From assembly GCA_041917055.1 (NCBI GenBank), contig JAYRYJ010000001.1, positions 1 to 64,000 on the forward strand: DNA of 64,000 nt, written 5' to 3'. Of this stretch, positions 36,062-44,766 are shown piece after piece. The stretch comes from Pseudaquidulcibacter sp041917055. GTDB taxonomy: Bacteria > Pseudomonadota > Alphaproteobacteria > Caulobacterales > Aquidulcibacteraceae. A program made the position numbers and the translations under genes. The notes under the pieces are model-generated. The model was not told the DNA's origin. It saw only the letters and a list, made by a program, of their open reading frames with translations, and did no database searches. Positions within the stretch are counted from its first letter, which is position 1. The number at the start of each line of letters is the position of its first letter.

Positions 36062-36946
36062 TTATTCCCCTGATAGTTTCCATTCATTGCCAGTCCATAA
36101 AAGGACTTTATCGCTTAGGCCGAATTTTTCATCGGTTTGGGATATTGCTATTTCTTTTAATTTTGCAATTTGGCTTTCGCTATCTGCGCGCCCCATAACC
36201 AAAAGCCCGCGATTGGGAATGATTAAAGCAACTTGCGCATTGTTTTGCGAGGCCAGAGTATTCCAAAGATTGGGAACAAGCGCCAAAGAAGCATCAAACG
36301 CACCATCTATTGATGCATATAATAATTCATTTTCAACTTTCCATTTGGTTTTTGGCAATAATTCTTCGATTTGAGCAATCGCATTCTTAAAAACTTGATC
36401 CTCATTAAGGCCCAAATCATTAAGTCGCGCTTTTGGCAAAAATGCTAATGAAGTTTCAGTTTCGGTTACAATTGCGATTTCCAAATCGTCAATAAAAGGG
36501 CGACGCACAATATAATTTGGTAGGTCTTTTAATCCGGTTTGAATTTCGAATTCGTCGAGCGCGGATTTTTTTCTAATTATTGCTTTGAAATTATTAGTCT
36601 TAAACGGGTCTGATTTGGCAATGGTTTTTTTGATTAGGTTTAGAAAATTTGCGGTTTCAACCTTGCGATTGACGCCTTTTGCGTTCATTTTTGCGGCGAA
36701 AGACGCAATGCTAACTTCCATTTCGCCTGAAGCATAAATGGTGAAAATTTGTGGATTTGCGGGATCAATTACGATGCCGCGCACTGAAGGAGTTTTGAGA
36801 ATTTCGGGCTGCAACAAATTCATAATATCATCATTGCTCAATTCGCGCGCCGCGACAGGATTAGTTTTGAAAAACACATCTTGCGCCAAAGCATTTGACG
36901 CAAACAGTATGAGAAAAGCGAAAAGCGCGCGGAAAAAATAACTCAT
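36062..36946 (-). CDS. Exported DUF1444 family protein
   Basis: A 294-residue protein with signal peptide MSYFFRALFAFLILFASNALAQ from the ATG at 36946. Sequence around RRPFIDDLEIAIVTETETSLAF and SIDGAFDASLALVPNLW, plus LIIPNRGLLVMG, fits DUF1444 (YtpQ-like). Its ATG overlaps the astD stop (TAATG), so it belongs to the arginine-succinylation operon. Function unknown. A longer frame starting at 37015 would overlap astD without adding a recognised motif. Confidence 0.8.
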   Translation of the reverse strand: MSYFFRALFAFLILFASNALAQDVFFKTNPVAARELSNDDIMNLLQPEILKTPSVRGIVIDPANPQIFTIYASGEMEVSIASFAAKMNAKGVNRKVETANFLNLIKKTIAKSDPFKTNNFKAIIRKKSALDEFEIQTGLKDLPNYIVRRPFIDDLEIAIVTETETSLAFLPKARLNDLGLNEDQVFKNAIAQIEELLPKTKWKVENELLYASIDGAFDASLALVPNLWNTLASQNNAQVALIIPNRGLLVMGRADSESQIAKLKEIAISQTDEKFGLSDKVLLWTGNEWKLSGE

Positions 36947-38397
36947 TATTCTATTCCAATTGCCGCCAGTGGTTTTGCAATTTCGGCATTCTGCTGTGCG
37001 ATAGGATAGGCGCAATAATCAGCCGCATAATAAGCACTTGGTCTTCCATTTCCGGATAAACCAGGGCCACCAAATGGCAATTCACCGCTTGCACCCGTTG
37101 TCGGGCGATTGTGATTAATAAGTCCCGCGCGCATTCCTTTTAAGGCTTTTTGCCAATAATCCATATCATCACAGACAAGACCTGAAGAAAGGCCAAAACG
37201 GGTATTATTGGCAATTTTCAAGGCCGCATCAAAATCCGAAGCGCGGAAAATCTGCGCGAAGGGTGCGAATAATTCGTCATCATGGCTTTCAGCTTCGCTC
37301 ATATCAATCAAGGCAGGCGCAACAAAGGCCGCCCCGCGTTCAAGAATTTTGGCTGAAACAATCGGCTTGCCGCCTTTGGCGATTAATTCACTTTCAAATT
37401 TCAGAACATTTTGCGCCATTTGTGCATTGATAATCGGCCCCATAAAAGGTTCGATTTCATCATCAAAAGCCCCAATGCGGATTTTTTGCATTTTAGCGAT
37501 TAGGGCATCAATTACATCATCGCCAAACTTGCCCTTAGGCAGAATTATTCGGCGCGCACATGAACATCTTTGCCCAGTAGTGATAAAACTCGAATGAATT
37601 ATCATATCAACAGCGGCATCAATTGCGCAGGGTTCCCAAATAATAAGCGGATTATTACCACCCATTTCGAGTGCCAAAACAATATCGGGCCTGCCGCCGA
37701 ACAATTTATGAATATAACAACCGGTTCCCGCAGAACCCGTGAATAAAACACCATTCAAATTGCCGCCCAAAACCGCAGCACCAGTATCGCGCCCACCATT
37801 GACGATATTGACGCAACCATCGGGCAATCCTGCGTCGGCAAAAGCATCAGCCATCAAAATTGAAACCGTTGGCGCAAGTTCTGACGGCTTAAAAACAATC
37901 GTATTCCCTGCCAAAAGCGCGGGAACAATATGACCATTGGGCAAATGCCCAGGGAAATTAAATGGCCCTAATGCCGCCATAACGCCATATGGCGCATGGG
38001 TTAAGGCCAATGAGCCAAAAGCAGTTGGTTTTTCAAATTCGCCTGTGCGCTCATCATAGGCGCGAATGGAAAGCGCGATTTTTCCGACCATTGTCGCGGC
38101 TTCGGTCTTGCATTCCCACATTGGTTTTCCGGTGTCTTTGGCAATCGCTAAAGCAATATCATCGGCACGAGTTTTTAGGCATTCACCGTATTTTTGAATA
38201 ATCTCAATTCGCTCAACGCGCGTGGTTTGCGACCAGGATTTGAAAGCCAAATGCGCTGCGTCAAACGCATTTTCAACTTGTTTTGCATTGGCAGCATTGG
38301 CATCAAAGACAATTTCTTGATTGGCGGGATTTATGGATTGAAAATTTTCACCCGCGCCATCTGACCACATATTATTGATAAAAACAGATTTAGACAT
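36946..38397 (-). CDS. astD: N-succinylglutamate 5-semialdehyde dehydrogenase
   Basis: Fourth step of the arginine succinyltransferase (AST) pathway, making succinylglutamate with NAD. 483 residues from the ATG at 38397. Aldehyde dehydrogenase motifs: LALEMGGNNPLI with catalytic Glu, GQRCSCARR with catalytic Cys, and PFGGPGLSGN. The start overlaps astA by eight bases. Assignment to AstD rather than a general aldehyde dehydrogenase rests on the adjacent astA and sequence such as FKSWSQTTRVERIEII. Confidence 0.92.
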   Translation of the reverse strand: MSKSVFINNMWSDGAGENFQSINPANQEIVFDANAANAKQVENAFDAAHLAFKSWSQTTRVERIEIIQKYGECLKTRADDIALAIAKDTGKPMWECKTEAATMVGKIALSIRAYDERTGEFEKPTAFGSLALTHAPYGVMAALGPFNFPGHLPNGHIVPALLAGNTIVFKPSELAPTVSILMADAFADAGLPDGCVNIVNGGRDTGAAVLGGNLNGVLFTGSAGTGCYIHKLFGGRPDIVLALEMGGNNPLIIWEPCAIDAAVDMIIHSSFITTGQRCSCARRIILPKGKFGDDVIDALIAKMQKIRIGAFDDEIEPFMGPIINAQMAQNVLKFESELIAKGGKPIVSAKILERGAAFVAPALIDMSEAESHDDELFAPFAQIFRASDFDAALKIANNTRFGLSSGLVCDDMDYWQKALKGMRAGLINHNRPTTGASGELPFGGPGLSGNGRPSAYYAADYCAYPIAQQNAEIAKPLAAIGIE

Positions 38398-39421
38398 CAA
38401 AACCTCTTGCGCGACCCAAATCATTTTCGCGCATATTTAAAACCTCAAGCACTTCTTCGGCGACAATTATGCAATCTTTTCGAAATTCACACGGCGCGAG
38501 GGTGCAACGGAAATTTTCCAAATCATCATTTGACAATAAGGCTTTCTCAAGTCCGCGCGTGTCACCGATTTTAAATGGTAATTTTGAGCTTTCGCGAACT
38601 GTGCGGGTTTCTTCAAGTCGGCAAGCCAATAATGGGCCACCGTCAAAAATATCTATTACCCCTTCAAACCTTAGACCTTCGCGTTCCAAAAGCCTTCTTG
38701 CGGCTGCGCCATCGGGGTGGGTTTCGGCAATTGCGCCACGCGCACTATCGGGTAATAAATCAACATAAATCGGGTGCTTGGGGCCAAGATCGATGATGAA
38801 TTGATTATCCGTGGTGGCGGAAAGATTGTCAGCCTCGGCAAAATCCATGCGATAGAATGGTCGTCCGACACCTTCCCAAAATGGTGAACGCCCATCAAGA
38901 TGGACAACGCCGCGCAATTCGGAAACAATGGTTTTACCGAATCTTTCGCGATTTGACGCCATTAACATAAAGCGTGACAAAGATAATAATTTCCCTGCGC
39001 CTTCGCCACGATGTTGTGGGTCAAGGAATAAAGTCCCAACTTCGGTTGCGCCCGTATAATCATTGACCATCACCAAGGTGGACATATCAAATCGGCGTTT
39101 TGTAACCCTTGATAATTGCCCCAAAGTTGTGACACGAAAATTGAAAAACGGCAAATCATGTCCGACATTGGTTTTAACCGCCGCACAACCCAAAACCTGA
39201 TGAGTGCGCGCGTTTTCCACCATCAAAAGATAGACACCGCCGTCATTTTCGTCGGGGTCTGTATATTTGGTGTCGCCTGCAAATGTCGCGGCACTTTTCT
39301 TAAGGCGCGCGCGCAACACTTCTTCATCTTCAGGCAAAGAAGTAAAGCCCGCGCCGGAGAGTTTCGCAAAGCGGAAAAAATCATCAAAATCGCTTTCGCG
39401 AGCAGGGCGAACCACCAGCAT
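38390..39421 (-). CDS. astA: Arginine N-succinyltransferase
   Basis: First step of AST arginine catabolism: transfers succinyl from succinyl-CoA to arginine. 343 residues, GNAT-like fold. Family markers: LVVRPARESDFDDFFRFAKLS at the start, GEVGTLFLDPQHRG-type sequence (ATEVGTLFLDPQHRGEGAGKLLS), and EGVGRPFYRMDF. Its ATG overlaps the stop of the M20 hydrolase (TAATG). astB, astC and astE are not in the window. Confidence 0.95.
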   Translation of the reverse strand: MLVVRPARESDFDDFFRFAKLSGAGFTSLPEDEEVLRARLKKSAATFAGDTKYTDPDENDGGVYLLMVENARTHQVLGCAAVKTNVGHDLPFFNFRVTTLGQLSRVTKRRFDMSTLVMVNDYTGATEVGTLFLDPQHRGEGAGKLLSLSRFMLMASNRERFGKTIVSELRGVVHLDGRSPFWEGVGRPFYRMDFAEADNLSATTDNQFIIDLGPKHPIYVDLLPDSARGAIAETHPDGAAARRLLEREGLRFEGVIDIFDGGPLLACRLEETRTVRESSKLPFKIGDTRGLEKALLSNDDLENFRCTLAPCEFRKDCIIVAEEVLEVLNMRENDLGRARGFDV

Positions 39422-40692
39422 TATTTTAATCCCATCAATTTTCTTGGTGCTTTGGCATCAATAACACCCATTGCATACATTGCAAGGATTGCCGCCATAA
39501 GGCGCGAACGTTCACCAAAACTCGATTTAATCGCAAATTCCAAGTCTGAATGGATTGCACCACCCAAAACCCCCAAAGTATCAATATTGGGGCATCCGGA
39601 AGCAAAAAGATTATTGCCTTCGCAGACCCCGCCGGTATCTTTGAATATCATTGGCATACCAAGGGCATTGGCAATTCCGCCTATGTCTTTGAAAATCAAT
39701 TCTTGGGCGGCGTTGCGTGGTTTTGGCGGGCGTGAAATCCCGCCTTCAAGATGGCAATGTATTGAATTATCGGAAATGGCGGCAATATTTTCGTGAATTT
39801 TGGAAACCGCATATTCCATGGTTTCAGCATCAGGCGCGCGAATATTAAAGCGCACTATCGCAATATCAGGCACGACATTATTAGGGCTTCCGCCGTCGAT
39901 TTTTCCGCAATTGACGGTCAATCCTTCATAAGTGCCATTGAGGCTTTCCATTGCTATAACAAATTTTGCCGCCGCCAAAATTGCGCTTTTGCCTTCTGAA
40001 TGCGCGCGTCCGACATGGGCGGATTTGCCGTGAATTATCAAAGCGAAATTTGCCGAACCCTTGCGCGCGCCCGCCATTGAACCATCAGGCAGGGCAGGTT
40101 CAAAAGTGAGACCCAAATCGGATTTTGCCCCAATTTGCGCTAATAATTGTGCCGAACCCAAAGAGCCGATTTCTTCATCAGGTGAAATAAGGATTTCATA
40201 GCCGATATTGTCTTTTTGGGGGTGATTTTCAAAGGCTTTCAACCCTTCTAAAATCACCAAAATCCCACCTTTCATATCGGCAACGCCCGGGCCATTAATT
40301 GTGTTTTCGTCAAGTTCCCTGACTTTTTGAAATGGGGAATCGATGGGGAAAACCGTGTCATAATGTCCGGTAAAAACCAATTGAATCGGCGCATTGGGGC
40401 GCATTTTCAAATGAAAAGATTTGGCTACATTAATTTCGGTGATTTCACCATTGGCATTGACAATGCGTTCTTGGATAAGTGTCTTTTCGCTCATCACGCC
40501 ATTCAAAACCGCGAAAGCATCGGAGAGCTTTGGCAAAAACTTGTTTAATCCGTCATAATTGCGTGAGCCGGTATTATGATTGCACCAATCCAAAAGCCGC
40601 GTTTCATAATAAGAAAAATCCATGGGGATTTTTTCAAGCATTTCGATTGTGGAAAAATCAAAACCTGTCTGAGAAATTTGAAGCTGTGACAT
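39421..40692 (-). CDS. M20/CPG2-type metallohydrolase in the arginine operon
   Basis: A 423-residue zinc hydrolase of the M20 peptidase family (CPG2-like). Metal and catalytic motifs: TGHYDTVF, GVADMKGG, SPDEEIGS, and the late ligand GGAIHSDLE. The dimerisation domain carries IHGKSAHVGRAHSEGKSA. It is the first gene of the operon M20-astA-astD-DUF1444. It could take the place of the succinylglutamate desuccinylase AstE or trim N-acyl amino acids; this is inference from position only. Confidence 0.87.
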   Translation of the reverse strand: MSQLQISQTGFDFSTIEMLEKIPMDFSYYETRLLDWCNHNTGSRNYDGLNKFLPKLSDAFAVLNGVMSEKTLIQERIVNANGEITEINVAKSFHLKMRPNAPIQLVFTGHYDTVFPIDSPFQKVRELDENTINGPGVADMKGGILVILEGLKAFENHPQKDNIGYEILISPDEEIGSLGSAQLLAQIGAKSDLGLTFEPALPDGSMAGARKGSANFALIIHGKSAHVGRAHSEGKSAILAAAKFVIAMESLNGTYEGLTVNCGKIDGGSPNNVVPDIAIVRFNIRAPDAETMEYAVSKIHENIAAISDNSIHCHLEGGISRPPKPRNAAQELIFKDIGGIANALGMPMIFKDTGGVCEGNNLFASGCPNIDTLGVLGGAIHSDLEFAIKSSFGERSRLMAAILAMYAMGVIDAKAPRKLMGLK

Positions 40693-40748
40693 TTCAAAGA
40701 GAATAGACCAAAGGACTGTGGATTGGAAGGGCGACGGTGTCGTGTTAG

Positions 40749-41336
40749 CTAATTTTGCGTGAAGGGCGTGATTTCACAGCCCCAAAACCCCCACCAACCC
40801 ATGCCCTCAACACCGCTAATATTGACCGATTTTGTGCTTTTGTCTTTGCCTTTGATAATTGTGTTAAGGCGTGAATTTTCCGGTTTGTAAATTATTGTCG
40901 GCGCGCCTGTCGTCTCGATTTTGTATTTCAGAAATGGGGTTACCAAACATGAAACCAAATAATCAGTATCCTGTTTGGAATTTATCCATACTGATAATTG
41001 CGATTCTTGGCCGTTTTTGTCCTGCGCCGAATTCATTAAAGCATAATCGCCCTTCGGTGAAATATTTGTAGGGCGCAAAATTTCAAAACCCATATCAATT
41101 GATGGGCCAGGATTTTTAATTGAAATGAAAACCGCTTCTTGAAATTTGGTATTATTTGAAAATTTGACGCCGTTTTTTGTCAAAATATCTTGCTTTTTCG
41201 ATGGGCTTAGCACCTCATTATCCATCGGCTTGGTAATGGTCGTACGACCATTAGGCAGTCTTTGGGCCTCGGAAAAACTGGTGAATGCGCAATTGGCAAT
41301 TAATACGATACCGATAAGACTAAGTTTTTGTGCCAT
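40749..41336 (-). CDS. Exported protein of unknown function
   Basis: A 195-residue protein from the ATG at 41336 (site GGGGAG upstream), with signal peptide MAQKLSLIGIVLIANCAFTSFSEA. The mature part has strand-like segments, a KMDNEV/ILRPTNISPKGDY region and the aromatic end GVEGMGWWGFWGCEI. No family recognised. A longer frame to 41468 overlaps the region before the DUF1428 gene and adds no signal. Confidence 0.7.
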   Translation of the reverse strand: MAQKLSLIGIVLIANCAFTSFSEAQRLPNGRTTITKPMDNEVLSPSKKQDILTKNGVKFSNNTKFQEAVFISIKNPGPSIDMGFEILRPTNISPKGDYALMNSAQDKNGQESQLSVWINSKQDTDYLVSCLVTPFLKYKIETTGAPTIIYKPENSRLNTIIKGKDKSTKSVNISGVEGMGWWGFWGCEITPFTQN

Positions 41337-41401
41337 ACCGAACTCCCCGATTGCCAAATCATGGCAATAAATTTGGTCGCAAAAATGGCAGAAGAAATCT
41401 C

Positions 41402-41758
41402 TTAAGCCTTGGTTTCCACAAAATGCGAAAAACCACCGAAAATGATGGTCTTCATATTGAAGGGCCAATCTCTTTCGACATTGAAATCAGGGTGTGACAT
41501 TGCCTTTTTATTGCCTTCGTCGCGACTTTCTTTATCTGGCCATTCGACAATACTTGCAAAAACAACATCTGTTTCTTTGGCATCGACTGCGCGATAAAAA
41601 TCTGTGACTTTGCCGTGCGGCACGTCATTTTGAATGGTTTCAAGTATTCTTAAAGCGCCGCATTCGACAAAAATTTTGCCCGCCGCGACCGCAAGATCTT
41701 TATATTCGTCCTCTCTCCCCGCCGGAACGGTAAAGATCATAAAATCATAATAAGCCAT
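41402..41758 (-). CDS. DUF1428 family protein
   Basis: A 118-residue ferredoxin-like-fold protein of the DUF1428 family (dimeric alpha/beta barrel type). Pattern: YYDFMIFTVPAGREDEY at the start, CGALRILETIQNDVPHGKVTDF, and the late ERDWPFNMKTIIFGGF, where family members have a similar MPFDGKRMIYGGF. Function unknown. It stands alone between an exported protein and the YmdB-like phosphodiesterase. Confidence 0.88.
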   Translation of the reverse strand: MAYYDFMIFTVPAGREDEYKDLAVAAGKIFVECGALRILETIQNDVPHGKVTDFYRAVDAKETDVVFASIVEWPDKESRDEGNKKAMSHPDFNVERDWPFNMKTIIFGGFSHFVETKA

Positions 41759-41815
41759 TTTTTGCTCCCTATTAATGTAGGGAATACTAAAAAAACAAAA
41801 AAGGCAAGTAAATTC

Positions 41816-42646
41816 TTAAGATGTCGGAATATTTTCAGTTAATCCAAACCCAAATCTCAAAGGCTCAATGCGCTTACACATACCACTTTTCAAATCGATT
41901 TCCGCGAAGACGCCACACGCCATACCGCGCCCCGATGCGGGTTCGTGCCTTTGATAGGGAAGACGCACACTTTGGCGGCGCACGGAAATTTGTTTATTCA
42001 TTCCCAAAACACTGTCATAATCGCCGCACATTCCAAGGTCGGTTATATAACCCGTGCCATGCTGCAATATTCGTGCATCGGCAGTGGGAACATGGGTGTG
42101 CGTGCCAACGACCAAAGAAACACGACCATCAAGAAAATGCCCAATGCCTTGCTTTTCGCCCGACGCCTCTGCGTGAACATCGACGATTATGATATCCGCC
42201 ATTTCTTTAAGCGGACAGGCAGATACTTCACGATCGACTGCGGAATAGGGACAATCAAGGCTATCCATATATAATCGCCCCATTACCGAAATCACCAAAA
42301 TATTTGCGCCATTAATTTGAAATAATTGCGCGCCACGCCCGGGTGGATTGGTAAGCGGCGGATAATTGCAAACCCGCAATAAGCGTGGTTCGCGTTCAAT
42401 GAAATTCAATGCTTCGCGCTGGTCCCACTCATGGTTACCCAGTGTTATGCAGTCGGCTCCTGCGTCAAAAATTTCATTGGCAACACTTTCGGTTATGCCA
42501 AAGCCACCCGCTGCGTTTTCACCATTCACACAGACGAAATCCAATTCCAATTGTTGCTTAATCATAGGCAAGCGCGATGATAAGATTTCACGCCCCGGGC
42601 GACCAACAACATCGCCAAAAAATGCAATACGCAAGAAAAACTTCAC
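41816..42646 (-). CDS. YmdB/TIGR00282-type metallophosphoesterase
   Basis: A 276-residue metallophosphoesterase. Motifs: FGDVVGRPGR, VNGENAAGGFGI, GNHEWDQ, VDVHAEASGEK and VGTHTHVPTAD, all as in YmdB, which hydrolyses 2',3'-cyclic nucleotides in Bacillus. GTG start at 42646; an in-frame TTG twelve bases on is an alternative. It is followed upstream by the formyl-THF cyclo-ligase gene, an adjacency common in alphaproteobacteria. Confidence 0.93.
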   Translation of the reverse strand: MKFFLRIAFFGDVVGRPGREILSSRLPMIKQQLELDFVCVNGENAAGGFGITESVANEIFDAGADCITLGNHEWDQREALNFIEREPRLLRVCNYPPLTNPPGRGAQLFQINGANILVISVMGRLYMDSLDCPYSAVDREVSACPLKEMADIIIVDVHAEASGEKQGIGHFLDGRVSLVVGTHTHVPTADARILQHGTGYITDLGMCGDYDSVLGMNKQISVRRQSVRLPYQRHEPASGRGMACGVFAEIDLKSGMCKRIEPLRFGFGLTENIPTS

Positions 42647-42705
42647 TTTCTAAGGGCTTGACCCACATTTGAAATACACTTTTTGCGCAAAAAGTCACGA
42701 TTAGT

Positions 42706-43269
42706 TTAGGATTTTGCGCAGTCTAAAATTCCGTTTTGGGTTAAAATAAAATCCAATTTTTGGTCATGGCTCTCAGCGGGTAGCGCGTCAAATTCCTGTT
42801 CCGAAAAGGCAATTCCTATCAGATTGATTTGTTTTTTGCTGTGCAATTTGGAAATGGCTTTGTCGTAATGGCCTTTGCCATAACCCAAACGATTACCATT
42901 TCTATCAAATGCCAGAAGCGGCACTAATAATATTTCAGGTTCAAGAATTGGTTTTGCCTCATTGGGTTCAAAAAGGCCGAAAGGTGCAGCAATCAATTCT
43001 TCACTGATTTTATATTCATGAAAATCGATTTCATTTTTGTCATTAATGCGCGGCAAGCACAGTTTTGCGCCGTTTGTTTCAAGTTTTTGTAGCAAGGGCA
43101 AGATATTGATTTCATCATGGCGCGGATAAAAACCGGCAATAATTGTGCCTTTTTCGAATTGCAAATTCATATTGTCGGCAAATTGTGCGCCGTGATTTGG
43201 GTGAATATCCAAAACGCTTTGGCGTCTGGTTTTGGCTATTCTTCTAATCTCGTCCTTTTGAAGTTTCAA
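42706..43269 (-). CDS. 5-formyltetrahydrofolate cyclo-ligase
   Basis: Converts 5-formyl-THF to 5,10-methenyl-THF using ATP. 187 residues. Key motifs: the Lys-containing N-terminus KDEIRRIAKTRRQ, and the C-terminal GYGKGHYDKAIS, which is the family signature. TTG start overlapping the TGA of the lipoprotein gene (TTGA), so likely coupled. No ATG fits the family N-terminus. I looked for a 6S RNA nearby, as this gene often has one, and saw none. Confidence 0.9.
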   Translation of the reverse strand: MKLQKDEIRRIAKTRRQSVLDIHPNHGAQFADNMNLQFEKGTIIAGFYPRHDEINILPLLQKLETNGAKLCLPRINDKNEIDFHEYKISEELIAAPFGLFEPNEAKPILEPEILLVPLLAFDRNGNRLGYGKGHYDKAISKLHSKKQINLIGIAFSEQEFDALPAESHDQKLDFILTQNGILDCAKS

Positions 43270-43835
43270 AGTTTAAAGCCCAATTCTTCTGTCGCTTTTT
43301 TGATGTGATTTTCATAGCGATCATAAATCGCCATTTCATTGAAGCCATTTAATTTCCATTGGTTTTCATAGCGACCAAAATACAAAAGGCATTTTTTGGT
43401 GGTAGGGTCGGGAATGCAAACCCGCCCATCTTCGAGCGAGTTTAATACTAGGCTGGTCTTAAACTTCGACGGTGTTGTGAAATTTTGATTAAGGCCCGCT
43501 TTTTGCGCAAAATATGATAGATTTTTGGCCTCAAATGCCTCGTCCGACAATGCTTCAATGACGGGTTTCAACAAATCAACACCCGCAATCGCCGCCGATT
43601 TTGCAATAAAAGAATCGCCCAATTTTTGCGACCCCTTTTCAATCATTGCATTGCGAATAATGCCATAGGCTTGGGTTTTTAAGGCGTTTTTATCGATATA
43701 TTTTTGCGCCTCGGGATAATTATTGGCTTTCAAGGCATTGATAAGCGCCAAAATATCATTCGCCGCCGAATAGTTTTGAACGCTGGCGCAAGATGAAAAC
43801 AAAAATGCGCTGAATAGAATCAAGATTTTTTTCAT
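43266..43835 (-). CDS. Lipoprotein resembling DUF2939 proteins
   Basis: A 189-residue lipoprotein with lipobox FSSC near residue 16. The sequence ALKANNYPEAQKYIDKNALKTQAYGIIRNAMIEKG, followed by a helical stretch and SKFKTSLVL, resembles DUF2939, a guess of moderate strength. The two Cys residues at PDPTTKKCLLYF and GRVCIPD could pair. Function unknown. It is coupled to the cyclo-ligase gene. Confidence 0.6.
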   Translation of the reverse strand: MKKILILFSAFLFSSCASVQNYSAANDILALINALKANNYPEAQKYIDKNALKTQAYGIIRNAMIEKGSQKLGDSFIAKSAAIAGVDLLKPVIEALSDEAFEAKNLSYFAQKAGLNQNFTTPSKFKTSLVLNSLEDGRVCIPDPTTKKCLLYFGRYENQWKLNGFNEMAIYDRYENHIKKATEELGFKL

Positions 43836-43874
43836 GGCAAATCCTAACCATTTTTGAGCTGAACTAGAAGTGAA

Positions 43875-44279
43875 TTAAGACGTGGCATTGATGATAAAAT
43901 TCCATTCATCCTCGGTCACTGGCTGCACCGAAAGGCGGGTATTATTCACTAAAACCATGTCCTTCAATTCGGGCGTAATTTTCGCTTCATCGAGGCTAAA
44001 CGGGCGCTTTAAAGGCGAAACCGCCGCAAATTGCACGCAAGACCATTTTTCGTCAGTTGGATCGGGGAAATCCTCTGCAATAACTTCGCAAATACCGACA
44101 ATCGCTTTTTCTTTATTCGAGTGATAGAAAAACGCCAATTCGCCTTTTTTCATGGCGCGAAGATTATTCCGCGCGCCATAATTGCGAACGCCTGTCCATG
44201 CCTCCCCGACTTTGCCTTTTGCGACCTGCTGATTCCATGACCATACATCAGGTTCGGATTTGATAAGCCAATATGCCAA
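43875..44279 (-). CDS. EVE (PUA-like) domain protein
   Basis: A 134-residue EVE-domain protein, PUA superfamily, whose members bind modified bases in DNA or RNA. Family motifs: the start YWLIKSEPDVWSW, WTGVRNYGARNNLRAM, GELAFFYHSN and CVQFAAVSPLKRP. TTG start. It lies in a run of small same-strand genes; no modification or restriction gene is adjacent. Confidence 0.9.
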   Translation of the reverse strand: MAYWLIKSEPDVWSWNQQVAKGKVGEAWTGVRNYGARNNLRAMKKGELAFFYHSNKEKAIVGICEVIAEDFPDPTDEKWSCVQFAAVSPLKRPFSLDEAKITPELKDMVLVNNTRLSVQPVTEDEWNFIINATS

Positions 44280-44294
44280 AATTAATTTCCTATA

Positions 44295-44765
44295 TTATGT
44301 CGCCAAATCTTCGATTTGCTCGTCAGATAGACCACCCGGTATCATCATTACCGCAATTTGGCGTTTTCCTAATTGTAATGCGCCGCGTGTGGCGGCACTT
44401 ATCAATGGCCCGGGGTTAGAACGCGACGCAGATGCCGCAAGAATAAGGGTTTTTATTTCTAAATCTTCATCAATCAATTCGCTGATTTCGTCAAAAGAAA
44501 TGCCCTCTTTCAAAATCGCCTGCGCCTCAATACCGGCTTTTTCACGCGCAAGATTGGTTAAGGATTGCAATCTATCCATTGCCTCAAGGCGTAAGTCTTC
44601 CAAAATTGCGTCACCCATTGCACTTAATAACGAATGTTCCGGCGGCTCAAGAATCTTTAAAATAATAAGGCGCGAACCATTTAATTTCGCACGGTTTGCC
44701 GCAAACAGAACCGCCGCGCGGCTCTCTTTACTTTCATCAGCGATGCATAAAAGTTTGCGTTCCAT
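44295..44765 (-). CDS. UspA-type universal stress protein
   Basis: A 156-residue single UspA domain from the ATG at 44765 (MERKLLCIADESKESRAAV). The end ASASRSNPGPLISAATRGALQL and the RQIAVMMIPGG strand fit the nucleotide-binding fold, though the typical GxxG-x9-G(S/T) loop is degenerate. Its ATG is one base after the stop of the DUF2333 gene, so the pair is coupled. Frames extending further upstream overlap DUF2333. Confidence 0.85.
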   Translation of the reverse strand: MERKLLCIADESKESRAAVLFAANRAKLNGSRLIILKILEPPEHSLLSAMGDAILEDLRLEAMDRLQSLTNLAREKAGIEAQAILKEGISFDEISELIDEDLEIKTLILAASASRSNPGPLISAATRGALQLGKRQIAVMMIPGGLSDEQIEDLAT

Positions 44766-44766
44766 C

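Noticed and set aside
39116..39796. A 226-codon plus-strand frame over astA and the M20 gene
   Set aside because: Complement of strongly supported genes; no domain, no ribosome site.
42647..42705. 6S RNA beside the formyl-THF cyclo-ligase gene
   Set aside because: Gaps on either side of the gene are too short and show no long bulged hairpin of that kind.
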